Assembly (NCBI GenBank): GCA_039636775.1
Contig: CP143429.1
Location: forward strand, 3,100,001-3,164,000
DNA length: 64,000 nucleotides
Source: Micrococcaceae bacterium Sec5.8
GTDB lineage: Bacteria > Actinomycetota > Actinomycetes > Actinomycetales > Micrococcaceae
Reading direction: 5' to 3'
In this document: piece after piece, positions 43,296-52,029 of the stretch
How positions within the stretch are numbered: the first letter of the stretch is position 1
Layout: each line of letters begins with the position of its first letter
Translations under genes and position numbers: made by a program
The notes under the pieces: model-generated
Databases searched by the model: none
Told to the model about the DNA's origin: nothing
The model's input: the letters and a program-made list of their open reading frames with translations, nothing else

Positions 43296-44483
43296 ATGAC
43301 TGCCCTCCGCACTTCCCCGCGCCGTTTTCCAGCCCGGCTCGGGATCGCCGCCACCGCGGCGCTGCTACCCTTCACGCTCGCCGCCTGCACCGATAACGCA
43401 GCGCCCGCTGCCTCCACGGACGCCGCAGCGATCACCGTTTCCAGCACCAATGGTGCGTGCGCGATCTCGGCAACCGAGGCTCCAAGTGGCAACTTGACCT
43501 TCGCCATCAAGAACGACGGCGACCGGGTCACCGAGTTCTACCTCCTCGCCGAGGACGGGCTTCGGATTCTGGCCGAAGTCGAGAACATTGGTCCTGGCAT
43601 CACCCGCAACCTGGTGGCCACAGTGCCCGCCGGAAAGTACCTCACTGCCTGCAAGCCGGGGATGGAAGGGGACGGCCTCCGTGCCGCGTTCACGGTCACC
43701 GGCTCGAACCAGTCCGTCACGGTCGACGACGACGTGCAGAAACTTACTGACACTGCCGCTGCCCAGTACACCGCCTACGTCAAGGACCAGACCGAGCAAT
43801 TGCTGGCCGGAACCCGTTCTTTCGCCGAGGCGTTCGCTACCGGGGATTCCACGTCCGCCCGTGGGCTGTATGCCTCCACACGCATGCATTGGGAACGGAT
43901 CGAACCCGTGGCCGAATCCTTCGGCGACCTGGATCCCAAACTTGACCTGCGCGAGGCTGATCTGGAATCCGGGGAAGCCTGGACCGGCTGGCACCGCGCC
44001 GAGAAGGATCTCTTCGCCCCGGCAGGCTACACGGCAATGACCAGCGCGGAACGCGCCGCCCTGTCCACGCAACTCGTCGCGGACACTGAGGACCTCTACC
44101 AGCGAACGCGCACCCTCACGTTGACGGCGGACAAACTGGGCAACGGAGCCAAGGAACTCCTCGACGAGGTAGCCACCGGCAAGGTGACCGGCGAGGAAGA
44201 GATCTGGTCGCATACGGATCTTTGGGACTTCCAGGCGAACGTCGACGGCGCCCGGATCGCCTTTGAGAGCCTTAGCCCCGCCCTTGAGAAGAAAGATCCT
44301 GCTCTGGCCGTGGAGCTCGAGACCAAGTTTTCCGCCCTGCAGACCGAACTCACGACCCATGCCCGAGGGGAGCAATTCGCCCTCTACAACGAGCTGACCC
44401 CGGAACAGGTCCGGACGCTCGCAGCCCTGGTGGACACCCTGGGCGAACCCCTGTCCCGGCTGACTGCAGCCGTCGTCCTGTGA
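43296..44483 (+). CDS. efeO: EfeO iron-uptake lipoprotein (cupredoxin plus M75 domain)
   Basis: A 395-residue exported protein from ATG 43296, with GAAGGA 6 bp upstream. A signal peptide ends LPFTLAACTDNA, a lipobox, so it is membrane-anchored. A cupredoxin-like domain (about 45-140) is followed by the peptidase-M75-like imelysin domain: YASTRMHWERIEPVAESFG holds the HxxE-type metal motif (HWERIE), and SHTDLWDFQANVDGA follows. It delivers iron to EfeU. Its stop overlaps the efeB start. Confidence 0.9.
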   Translation: MTALRTSPRRFPARLGIAATAALLPFTLAACTDNAAPAASTDAAAITVSSTNGACAISATEAPSGNLTFAIKNDGDRVTEFYLLAEDGLRILAEVENIGPGITRNLVATVPAGKYLTACKPGMEGDGLRAAFTVTGSNQSVTVDDDVQKLTDTAAAQYTAYVKDQTEQLLAGTRSFAEAFATGDSTSARGLYASTRMHWERIEPVAESFGDLDPKLDLREADLESGEAWTGWHRAEKDLFAPAGYTAMTSAERAALSTQLVADTEDLYQRTRTLTLTADKLGNGAKELLDEVATGKVTGEEEIWSHTDLWDFQANVDGARIAFESLSPALEKKDPALAVELETKFSALQTELTTHARGEQFALYNELTPEQVRTLAALVDTLGEPLSRLTAAVVL

Positions 44484-45751
44484 GTACGGTATCCCGCCGC
44501 GGCATCCTGTCCCTGGCCGGAGCCGGCGGTATCGGTGCTGCGGCGGGTCTCGCCGCCGGAATCATCGGCTCGGACGCCGCCGCGGATCACGCCGAGGTGC
44601 CGCCGGCCGACACGGTGCCCTTCTACGGCGAGCGCCAGGCCGGCATCACGACCCCCGCCCAGGACAGGCTCCACATGGCGGCCTTCGATGTCCTGACCGA
44701 AGACCGCGCCGAGCTCATTACCCTGCTGAAGGACTGGACGGAGGCCGCCGCGGACCTGACGGCCGGCAAGGAAGCCGGAGCCACCGGCGCGGTGAACGGG
44801 CCCTATGACGCTCCTCCGGAGGACACCGGAGAAGCGATGGGCCTCGCCGCCGGGCGGCTGACGCTGACCTTTGGTTTCGGTGCCTCCCTCTTCGAGAAGG
44901 GTGGCAGTGTCCGCTTCGGGCTGGAAGGCCGCCGGCCCGCGGCCCTTATCGACCTGCCGCATTTCCCCGCCGACCAGCTTCAGGAGCAACGGACCGGCGG
45001 GGACCTCGTGGTCCAGGCCTGCTCGGACGATCCCCAGGTGGCCGTCCACGCCATCCGCAATTTGGCGCGCATTGCCTTTGGGAAGGCGCAGGTGCGCTGG
45101 TCCCAGCTCGGCTTTGGGCGCACAGCCTCAACCTCGCGCGCCCAGCAGACGCCACGCAACCTGTTCGGTTTTAAGGACGGCACTAACAACGTGAAGTCTG
45201 AGGACGCCGGGCTCCTGAACGACCACGTGTGTGTGCCCGCCGGGGCGCGTGTGCCGGAAGCCTGGATGGAGGGCGGCAGCTACCTGGTGGCACGCCGTAT
45301 CCGGATGCACATTGAGGTCTGGGACCGGACCTCGCTGCGGGAGCAGGAAGGCCTCATCGGCAGGACCAAGTCCGAGGGCGCCCCATTATCCGGCGGGACC
45401 GAGTTCACCGCCCCGGACTTTACTGCCAAGGGCCGGGCCGGCGAACCACTGATCGATGCGAGTTCCCATGTGCGGCTGGCGCATCCTTCGCATAACAACG
45501 GCGTGCACATGCTGCGCCGCGGCTACAACTACACGGACGGCTCAGATGGACTGGGGCATCTGGACGCCGGGCTCTTCTTTATTGCTTTCGTCCGGGATCC
45601 GCGCACCCACTATGTGCCAATGCAACTGGCCATGGCCCGGCAGGACACCCTGGCCGTGGAATATCTGGAACACACAGGTTCCGGCCTGTTTGCCGTCCCC
45701 CCGGGTGCGCGGCCCGGCGGCTTCGTGGGCGAGCGACTCTTCGCCAGTTGA
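44480..45751 (+). CDS. efeB: EfeB DyP-type heme peroxidase
   Basis: A 423-residue enzyme from GTG 44480, overlapping the efeO stop (GTGA). The N-terminus SRRGILSLAGAGGIGAAAG is a twin-arginine signal, so it is exported folded with heme. The DyP signature GFKDGTNN (about 230-237) supplies the distal Asp, HIEVWDRTSLREQE the distal region, and RRGYNYTDGSDG follows. EfeB oxidises ferrous iron or takes iron from heme for the EfeUO permease. The operon order U-O-B is the standard one. Confidence 0.93.
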   Translation: MSTVSRRGILSLAGAGGIGAAAGLAAGIIGSDAAADHAEVPPADTVPFYGERQAGITTPAQDRLHMAAFDVLTEDRAELITLLKDWTEAAADLTAGKEAGATGAVNGPYDAPPEDTGEAMGLAAGRLTLTFGFGASLFEKGGSVRFGLEGRRPAALIDLPHFPADQLQEQRTGGDLVVQACSDDPQVAVHAIRNLARIAFGKAQVRWSQLGFGRTASTSRAQQTPRNLFGFKDGTNNVKSEDAGLLNDHVCVPAGARVPEAWMEGGSYLVARRIRMHIEVWDRTSLREQEGLIGRTKSEGAPLSGGTEFTAPDFTAKGRAGEPLIDASSHVRLAHPSHNNGVHMLRRGYNYTDGSDGLGHLDAGLFFIAFVRDPRTHYVPMQLAMARQDTLAVEYLEHTGSGLFAVPPGARPGGFVGERLFAS

Positions 45752-45875
45752 GGCGCCGGCGCCGGGCTGTGGGCTCAAACCGACCCAGGACGGCGGCATC
45801 GGCTGCTGCGCCGTGGCAGAGAGCTCCCGGACGATCGGGACAAGCTGCGGCGCCTCGGCTTCCGTTACCGGATAG

Positions 45876-47147
45876 CTACGGTACCGGGTTCCGCGCGTCA
45901 TACTTCGGGAAGCCTGACTGCCAGTGCGCCGCAGCCCAGGCCACGGCGATGCACAACAGCCCGCCCCACAGCAGTACCCAGCCTTCACTCAGGATTTTAG
46001 TCGCACCGCCCGCCAGCATGTCCCCCACCCGCGGGCCGCCCGCCACCACCACGACGAACACGCCCTGCAGTCTGCCGCGCAGGTGGTCCGGTGCTGAGGC
46101 TTGCAGGATGGTGGTGCGGAAGACGGCACTGACCGAGTCTGCGATGCCCGCCAGCGCACAGCACAGCGCGGCGGGCAGCAGCCACCACGTCACTCCGCCG
46201 GCGCCGGCGTTCCCGGCGAGGACCACCACCAGGCCAAAACCGGCGATGGAAGCTCCCCAACCCATGACCGACCAGACGACGGCGGCTCCCTGCCGCCGTA
46301 CCGCCCCGAGCGGTCCGGAGAAGAGGCCGGCGAGGAACGCGCCGACGGCGGTGGAAGCCAGCAGGATTCCCACCGTCGTTTCACCGCCGCCGATCATCAC
46401 GGCGCCGATTGCGGGCAGTAACGCCCGGGGCTGGGCCAAAATCATGGCGACGAGGTCGATGACGAACGTCATCCGCAGGTTGGGGCGTGTGCCCAGAAAG
46501 CGGAAACCTTCGAGGACGGACCGCAGCCCGGCCGGCCGCGCGTGTTCGCCGGGCGGCATGGCGGGCAGCCTCAGCAGGACCCACAAGGCGAAAACGAACG
46601 TGCCGACGTCGATCGTGTAGGTCCAGGCGAACCCCACGGTGGCCACGAGCAATCCTGCCAGCAGGGGCCCGGCCGTGAGGCTGAGGCCGAAACTGATCAT
46701 GCTCAGCGCGTTGGCCGCCGGCAGGAGTTCCTTGCGGACCAGCACCGGAATGATGGCGCTGCGGGCCGGCTGGTTGATGGCCTGCGCGCCGCTCTGCACA
46801 GCGACCAGGACGTAGAGCAGCCACACATTTCCCAGGTGCAGCCAGGCCTGCAGGGCGAGGCAGACGGTGGTCAGCCACAGCACCGAGGAAGCCAGCAGCG
46901 CCACCCTGCGGCGGTCGTGGGCATCCGCGATCGCACCGCCCAGCAGGCCGCCGAAAATCAGCGGGACAAGGGCAAAGATGCTCAGCAAGCCGACGTAGAG
47001 GCTGTCCTGGGTGAGCCGGTAAACCTCCAGGCTGACGGCCACCAGGGTCAGCTGGCTCCCCAGGGCTGCGACGGCGGATCCCAGCCACAGGCGACGGAAC
47101 GCCGGGCTTTCGCGCAAGGGCGTAATGTCCGCCAGATATTTCCCCAC
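45876..47147 (-). CDS. MFS exporter, EntS-like
   Basis: A 423-residue permease with twelve hydrophobic helices. LWLGSAVAALGSQLTLVAVSLEVYRLT opens helix 1, GAIADAHDRRRVAL is the conserved loop 2-3 motif A, and QSGAQAINQPARSAIIPVLV and MISFGLSLTAGPLLAG are typical of the EntS/enterobactin exporter group (MFS_3). Its position between efeUOB and a Fur-type regulator fits siderophore export or iron-linked efflux, but no siderophore synthesis genes are in the window. It is divergent from the Fur gene. Confidence 0.8.
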   Translation of the reverse strand: MGKYLADITPLRESPAFRRLWLGSAVAALGSQLTLVAVSLEVYRLTQDSLYVGLLSIFALVPLIFGGLLGGAIADAHDRRRVALLASSVLWLTTVCLALQAWLHLGNVWLLYVLVAVQSGAQAINQPARSAIIPVLVRKELLPAANALSMISFGLSLTAGPLLAGLLVATVGFAWTYTIDVGTFVFALWVLLRLPAMPPGEHARPAGLRSVLEGFRFLGTRPNLRMTFVIDLVAMILAQPRALLPAIGAVMIGGGETTVGILLASTAVGAFLAGLFSGPLGAVRRQGAAVVWSVMGWGASIAGFGLVVVLAGNAGAGGVTWWLLPAALCCALAGIADSVSAVFRTTILQASAPDHLRGRLQGVFVVVVAGGPRVGDMLAGGATKILSEGWVLLWGGLLCIAVAWAAAHWQSGFPKYDARNPVP

Positions 47148-47227
47148 CGGGCAACTCTAGTAGGACACTAAGGCAACTAAGTCACACCTTATTGTGAATT
47201 GCTAAAAATAAATGCTTGAATGAGGGC
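47148..47227. promoter_or_regulatory. AT-rich divergent promoter region between exporter and Fur gene
   Basis: This 80-bp gap is markedly AT-rich for the window. It contains two direct copies of ACTAAG (starting 47167 and 47176) and a TTATT…AATAA imperfect inverted repeat (47189-47193 with 47207-47211). These are candidate operator elements for the Fur-family regulator or an iron repressor; neither matches a consensus I can state with confidence. Confidence 0.4.
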
Positions 47228-47695
47228 ATGACGGATTCGGCAGGCACCCACGAGGCATGGGCCGGCGCCCTGCGTGCCCACGGCCGCCGGGTGACCAAAC
47301 AGCGGCTGGCGGTGCTCACCGCCGTCGAACATCACCCGCATTCCCCGGCCGAGCAGATCCTCGCGGCCGCCCGTCAGGATCTTCCCGAGCTGACCGCCCA
47401 GTCGGTCTACGTGGTCCTGGGTGATTTGACCGATCTGCACATGCTGCGCCGCTTCGAACCCCCGCACTCGCCGGCCCTGTATGAGACACGGGTGGGCGAT
47501 AACCACCACCACGCCGTGTGCATCAGCTGCGGCCGGGTGGAGGACGTCGAATGCGCCGTGGGCCACGCCCCCTGCCTGACCCCGCACTGGGACGCGAACG
47601 CCACGCCTATGACCATCCAGATCGCAGACGTGCTGTACCAGGGCGTCTGCCAGGACTGCCAGCGCAGCCAACAACTTCCCGCCGAACGTAAATAA
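47228..47695 (+). CDS. Fur-family repressor, FurA/CatR type
   Basis: A 155-residue metalloregulator. [26 protein letters not shown] and [24 protein letters not shown] form the winged-helix domain. [17 protein letters not shown] holds the metal-sensing histidines (93-95) and Cys98-x2-Cys101, and CQDC (141-144) completes the structural zinc site. Placement 23 bp before katA is the usual FurA/CatR-catalase arrangement, in which a peroxide-sensing Fur protein represses both genes. GAGGG precedes the ATG. Confidence 0.88.
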   Translation: MTDSAGTHEAWAGALRAHGRRVTKQRLAVLTAVEHHPHSPAEQILAAARQDLPELTAQSVYVVLGDLTDLHMLRRFEPPHSPALYETRVGDNHHHAVCISCGRVEDVECAVGHAPCLTPHWDANATPMTIQIADVLYQGVCQDCQRSQQLPAERK

Positions 47696-47718
47696 GCACA
47701 ACAAGAAATAGGAGAACG

Positions 47719-49218
47719 ATGACTCAGAACATTTCTGCGCCCGCAGTGTCCACGACACAGTCCGGTGCCCCGGTCACGTCCGATGCCCACTCGCAGTCCG
47801 TCGGCGCCGACGGCGCGATTATCCTCACCGATCACTACCTGATCGAAAAGCTCGCGCAGTTCAACCGTGAGCGCGTGCCGGAGCGTGTAGTCCACGCCAA
47901 GGGCGGCGGTGCCTTCGGTACCTTCACGACCACCGAGGACGTTTCCCGCTACACCAAAGCCGCATTGTTCCAGCCGGGCACCGAGACGGACATGCTCATC
48001 CGCTTCTCTTCCGTCGCCGGCGAGGCCGGCTCCCCCGACACCTGGCGCGACCCCCGCGGGTTCGCCGTGAAGTTCTACACCACCGAGGGCAACTACGACC
48101 TCGTCGGCAACAACACCCCGGTCTTCTTCATCCGCGACGGCATCAAGTTCCCGGACTTCATCCACTCGCAGAAGCGCCTCCCGGGCAGCCACCTGCGCGA
48201 CGCGGACATGCAGTGGGACTTCTGGACCCTGTCCCCCGAGTCCGCCCACCAGGTCACCTGGCTCATGGGCGACCGCGGCCTGCCGGCCTCCTGGCGTGAA
48301 ATGCAGGGCTACGGATCGCACACCTACCAGTGGATCAACGCCGCGGGAGAGCGCTTCTGGGTCAAGTACCACTTCAAGTCCAACCAGGGCGTCAATTCCA
48401 TGACGGGCGACGAGGCAGAGGCACTGGCAGGCGCCGACGGCGACTTCTACATCCGCGACCTGCAGGAAAACATCGCGGCCGGAAACTTCCCGTCCTGGGA
48501 CCTCCACGTCCAGGTCATGCCGTACGAAGACGCCAAGACGTACCGCTTCAACCCGTTCGACCTGACCAAGGTATGGCCGCATTCGGATTACCCGCTGATC
48601 AAGGTGGGCACCATGGAGCTTAACAAGAACCCGGAAAACTACTTCGCGCAGATCGAGCAGGCAGCCTTTGCGCCGTCGAACTTCGTGCCGGGCATCGCCG
48701 CGTCCCCGGACAAGATGCTGCAGGCCCGCATCTTCTCCTACGCGGACGCACACCGCTACCGCGTGGGCACCAACCACGCCCAGCTGCCGGTCAACCTGCC
48801 CAAGAACCAGGTCAACAACTACAGCCAGGACGGCCAGGGCCGGTACCAGTTCAACGCCCCGTCGGTTCCGGTCTACGCACCGAACTCGGTCGGCGGCCCG
48901 GCTGCTGTGGAGCCGCAGAGTCCGGCCGGCGGCTGGGAGAACGACGGCGAGCTGACGCTCTCCGCGCACTCCCTGCACGCTGAGGACGGCGACTTCGGCC
49001 AGGCAGGCGCCTTGTACCGCGAGGTGTTCGACGACGGTGCCAAGGCCCGCCTGCTGGACACCGTCACCGGTGCCGTCAGCGGTGTCAAGAACGCCGGGAT
49101 CAAGGAACGCGCCATCCAGTATTGGACCAACGTCGACGCCGGGTTCGGCGCCAAGCTGCGCGCCAACCTCGGCGCCGGCCAGGTCGAGTCCGACGCCGAG
49201 GCCGCCAACAAGGTCTAA
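47719..49218 (+). CDS. katA: monofunctional heme catalase
   Basis: A 499-residue small-subunit catalase. The distal His59 lies in [42 protein letters not shown] is the catalase signature block, [11 protein letters not shown] has the catalytic Asn, and [14 protein letters not shown] holds the proximal heme-ligand Tyr. It converts hydrogen peroxide to water and oxygen in the cytoplasm. AGGAG lies before the ATG, 23 bp after the Fur stop, so the two are an operon. A terminator follows. Confidence 0.95.
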   Translation: MTQNISAPAVSTTQSGAPVTSDAHSQSVGADGAIILTDHYLIEKLAQFNRERVPERVVHAKGGGAFGTFTTTEDVSRYTKAALFQPGTETDMLIRFSSVAGEAGSPDTWRDPRGFAVKFYTTEGNYDLVGNNTPVFFIRDGIKFPDFIHSQKRLPGSHLRDADMQWDFWTLSPESAHQVTWLMGDRGLPASWREMQGYGSHTYQWINAAGERFWVKYHFKSNQGVNSMTGDEAEALAGADGDFYIRDLQENIAAGNFPSWDLHVQVMPYEDAKTYRFNPFDLTKVWPHSDYPLIKVGTMELNKNPENYFAQIEQAAFAPSNFVPGIAASPDKMLQARIFSYADAHRYRVGTNHAQLPVNLPKNQVNNYSQDGQGRYQFNAPSVPVYAPNSVGGPAAVEPQSPAGGWENDGELTLSAHSLHAEDGDFGQAGALYREVFDDGAKARLLDTVTGAVSGVKNAGIKERAIQYWTNVDAGFGAKLRANLGAGQVESDAEAANKV

Positions 49219-49264
49219 CCGCCCAGCAACAGTCCTGGCCGGGCGCCCCGGCTTTGCAGCTGTT

Positions 49265-49309
49265 ACGCCCCGCAACGGATGTCCTCCCCGGACGTCCGCG
49301 GCGGGGCGT
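49265..49309 (+). terminator. terminator after katA
   Basis: ACGCCCCGC (49265-49273) pairs with GCGGGGCGT (49301-49309) across a 27-nt loop that itself can fold. It is followed by TTTGCTGTTTT. Confidence 0.7.
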
Positions 49310-49377
49310 TTTGCTGTTTTCCACTTCGGCGTTTCCTGCCCTCGCCACGACGCGCGCCGGGTCCATAGGATTCGGGC

Positions 49378-50013
49378 ATGACCACATTCGCAGGCATTCC
49401 GGATGACGCCTTCCGGTTCTACGCAGACCTTGAGCAAAACAACAACCGTGACTGGTGGCTGGCGCACAGGGCAGCCTACGACTCCGCAGTGAAAGGGCCG
49501 CTGACTTTGCTGCTTGCCGAGCTGGAACCGTCCTTCGGTGCGGCCAAGCTCTTCCGGCCGAACAGGGACATCCGGTTCTCGCTGGACAAGTCGCCGTACA
49601 AGACTGCCCAGGGAGCGTTCGCCTCAACTGACGACGGTGTGGGGTTCTACATCCAGCTCAGCGCCGACGGCCTCCTCATCGGGGGCGGCTGCCACACCCA
49701 CACGCCTGCCCAGCTGACGCGTTTTCGCAGCGCCGTCGATGCGCCGGCCAGCGGAGAGGCCCTGCAAGCGATCGTTGACGCCATCGAGGCTGCCGGCTTT
49801 GCTGTGGAGGGCGACAGCCTCAAAACTGTCCCCCGCGGCTTTGACAAGGGCCACCCCCGGGCGGACCTCCTCAAACACAAGTCCCTGACCGCGGGTGTCA
49901 ACGTGGGCCAACCCGGCTGGCTCGCGACCCCCGGGGCGCCAGCTGAAGTGGCCCACCGCTGGGCGGAACTGCGGCCCCTGGTGGAGTGGATCGGCCGTTA
50001 CGCCGCCCCCTGA
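49378..50013 (+). CDS. DUF2461 protein (TIGR02453)
   Basis: A 211-residue protein. FYADLEQNNNRDWWLAHRAAYDSAV at the N-terminus, KLFRPNRDIRFSLDKSPYKTAQGAF in the middle and a C-terminal LKHKSLTAGV region match DUF2461/TIGR02453 throughout. This family of about 210-230 residues is widespread and uncharacterised. Start ATG 49378. It lies between the katA terminator and the DUF222/HNH gene, with no evident operon partner. Confidence 0.85.
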   Translation: MTTFAGIPDDAFRFYADLEQNNNRDWWLAHRAAYDSAVKGPLTLLLAELEPSFGAAKLFRPNRDIRFSLDKSPYKTAQGAFASTDDGVGFYIQLSADGLLIGGGCHTHTPAQLTRFRSAVDAPASGEALQAIVDAIEAAGFAVEGDSLKTVPRGFDKGHPRADLLKHKSLTAGVNVGQPGWLATPGAPAEVAHRWAELRPLVEWIGRYAAP

Positions 50014-50311
50014 CCGGCAGCGGCGAGGGTCCTGTCCATCAGCGAGGCACCAGCCAAGGCACCACGCCTCTGCTGTCGCTTCGCGGACCTGTGCTCGACC
50101 ATCTCATCCCGCCGTCTTCCGGGTTCTGCTCTTCTGGGTTCTGTCCGGGCTCGAAGCCGGTGGTCGCGGGACAATACCCGAAAGCGAGCCGTCCTGACGC
50201 TGTCGGTGGACGGCTCGAAGCCTACCGCCGGGAACGGACCATCTGTGGCTGGCCTGGGGAGCCTCGAAGTCACCGGTCCAAAATGTCACAGGTGCCCGTT
50301 AGTCTGTTTCC
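50014..50311. other. gene-poor gap before the DUF222/HNH gene
   Basis: No gene is supported here. The 11-base sequence GGCTCGAAGCC occurs twice about 60 bp apart, once after CCG and once after GAC, and two CGGGTTCTG/TGGGTTCTG words stand close together at 50118-50143. No sigma-70-type promoter is obvious, though transcription of the HNH gene must begin here. Confidence 0.35.
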
Positions 50312-51880
50312 ATGGACGGCAAGAAGGGACCCGAAAGGGTCCGGCCAGGGCAGGTCACGGTCACGGAGGTGGCCCGGTTGCTGGCGGCCGTCCGCCCGTC
50401 CGACGGCGGTGCTGGGCTGATCTGCCAGCTCCGGGAACTTGAGGACCTGAAGTCCGCCGCCGCGGCACTGCAGGCAAGAGTCACGGTCGCGTCCGACCTG
50501 TACCAGCGCCGTGAACAGCAGAAACTCGGGGTGCCGGCCGGGGAGCTCGGTGCCGGGGTCGGTGCGCAGATCGCCCTGGCCCGCCGCGAGTCCCCGGCCA
50601 AAGGCGGCCGGCTCCTGGGCCTGGCGAAAGCACTCGTCACCGAAATGCCCCACACCCTGGCCGCGCTGGAGACCGGGCAGCTCAATGAATGGCGCGCCAC
50701 CCTCCTCGTGAAGGAGACCGCGTGCCTGCCCGCCGCGGACCGGGCCGCCGTGGACGCCGAACTCGCCCCCGACACCGGAACGTTCGAGGGCGCCGGAGAC
50801 CGCGCGCTGATCGCCGCTGCCCGGACCGCCGCCTACCGGCGCGACCCGCGCTCCGTGACCCAGCGCGCCAGCCACGCGGTGACCGAACGGCACGTCAGCC
50901 TCCGCCCGGCCCCGGACACCATGTGCTACCTCACCGCCCTGCTCCCCGTCGCCGCGGGCGTTGCCGTCCATGCCGCCCTGACCCGGCACGCTGACACCGC
51001 CCGCTCCGGCGGGGACCCCCGCACCCGCGGACAACTCATGGCCGACGCCCTGATCGAACGCACCACCGGAACCCCCGGCGGGCTAGGCGGGATCGAGATC
51101 CAGCTCGTCATGTCCGACCGCACCCTCTTCCAGGGCGACAGTGAACCCGCCCGCCTGCCAGGCTACGGAATCGTCCCCGCCGGCTGGGCCCGGGACCTCC
51201 TCACCGGCACCGGCGGGGGCACCGGCGGGGGCACGGGCACCGGCAGGGGCAACGAAGCCCCCGCCCGCGACACCTCCGGCGACGCTGCCGGGCAAAAGGC
51301 GGGCATCGCCGCCGGGGAGAACGAGCTGAGCGTCTGGCTCCGTCGGCTCTACACCGCCCCCGGCACCGGCACCCTCACCGCCCTGGACTCCCGCGCCCGG
51401 CTCTTCCCGCCCGGGCTCCGCCGCTTCCTCACCCTCCGGGACGACACCTGCCGCACCCCGTACTGCGACGCCCCCATCCGCCACTTCGACCACATCACCC
51501 CCTGGCACAGCGGCGGAACCACTATCGACACCAACGGCGCCGGACTCTGCGAAGCCTGCAACCACACCAAAGAGACCCCCGGCTGGTCCGCACAACCGCG
51601 CCCCGGACCAACGCCCGGCCGCCGGCACACCCTCGACCTCACCACCCCCACCGGCCACACCTACCAATCCACCGCACCCCCGCTACCGGGAACAAGCGCC
51701 AGAACAGCTGCCGGTGCCGGGACCGGTTCCCGCTCCGATGGTGGGGCCGGGGCTGAAAACACGAAACGGGACCCGGCCGCGGCCGCGGGCCACAAGCTAC
51801 GCCGAACGTATCGCCGCGAACACCGCCAACGGGCGACGACACTCCTCCGTGGCCGGTCGAATAGCCAGCTCCCTGCATGA
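50312..51880 (+). CDS. DUF222/HNH endonuclease (13E12-repeat-like)
   Basis: A 522-residue protein. The DUF222 domain covers about residues 40-300 ([51 protein letters not shown]). A Gly/Thr-rich linker ([15 protein letters not shown]) follows. The HNH nuclease then reads [30 protein letters not shown]…[14 protein letters not shown], with the HNH residues and paired cysteines intact. Such genes are multicopy in actinobacteria, as in the M. tuberculosis 13E12 REP family, and may be mobile or repeat-associated. The C-terminal tail is basic. Biological role unknown. Confidence 0.85.
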   Translation: MDGKKGPERVRPGQVTVTEVARLLAAVRPSDGGAGLICQLRELEDLKSAAAALQARVTVASDLYQRREQQKLGVPAGELGAGVGAQIALARRESPAKGGRLLGLAKALVTEMPHTLAALETGQLNEWRATLLVKETACLPAADRAAVDAELAPDTGTFEGAGDRALIAAARTAAYRRDPRSVTQRASHAVTERHVSLRPAPDTMCYLTALLPVAAGVAVHAALTRHADTARSGGDPRTRGQLMADALIERTTGTPGGLGGIEIQLVMSDRTLFQGDSEPARLPGYGIVPAGWARDLLTGTGGGTGGGTGTGRGNEAPARDTSGDAAGQKAGIAAGENELSVWLRRLYTAPGTGTLTALDSRARLFPPGLRRFLTLRDDTCRTPYCDAPIRHFDHITPWHSGGTTIDTNGAGLCEACNHTKETPGWSAQPRPGPTPGRRHTLDLTTPTGHTYQSTAPPLPGTSARTAAGAGTGSRSDGGAGAENTKRDPAAAAGHKLRRTYRREHRQRATTLLRGRSNSQLPA

Positions 51881-51949
51881 ACAAACGGACCGAGTGGGCG
51901 CCGGCGCCGCCGTCGCCGGCGTGCCGGTGGCGTCAGCACCGGATGCACA

Positions 51950-51985
51950 AAACCGCCCGCCGATCCGGGGATCGGCGGGCGGTTT
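51950..51985. terminator. bidirectional terminator between HNH and permease genes
   Basis: A perfect 15-bp stem (51950-51964 with 51971-51985) and a 6-nt loop, with AAA before and TTT after. It lies 69 bp after the HNH stop and 44 bp after the convergent permease stop, so it can serve both. Confidence 0.82.
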
Positions 51986-52029
51986 CGGGCGGGCTGCTGG
52001 ATGATGCAGCAGCCCCCCAGGCAACGCGG

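Noticed and set aside
47407..49467. A 686-codon minus-strand open frame opposite katA
   Set aside because: KatA has every catalase motif on the plus strand. The antisense frame has no recognisable motif and low-complexity composition.
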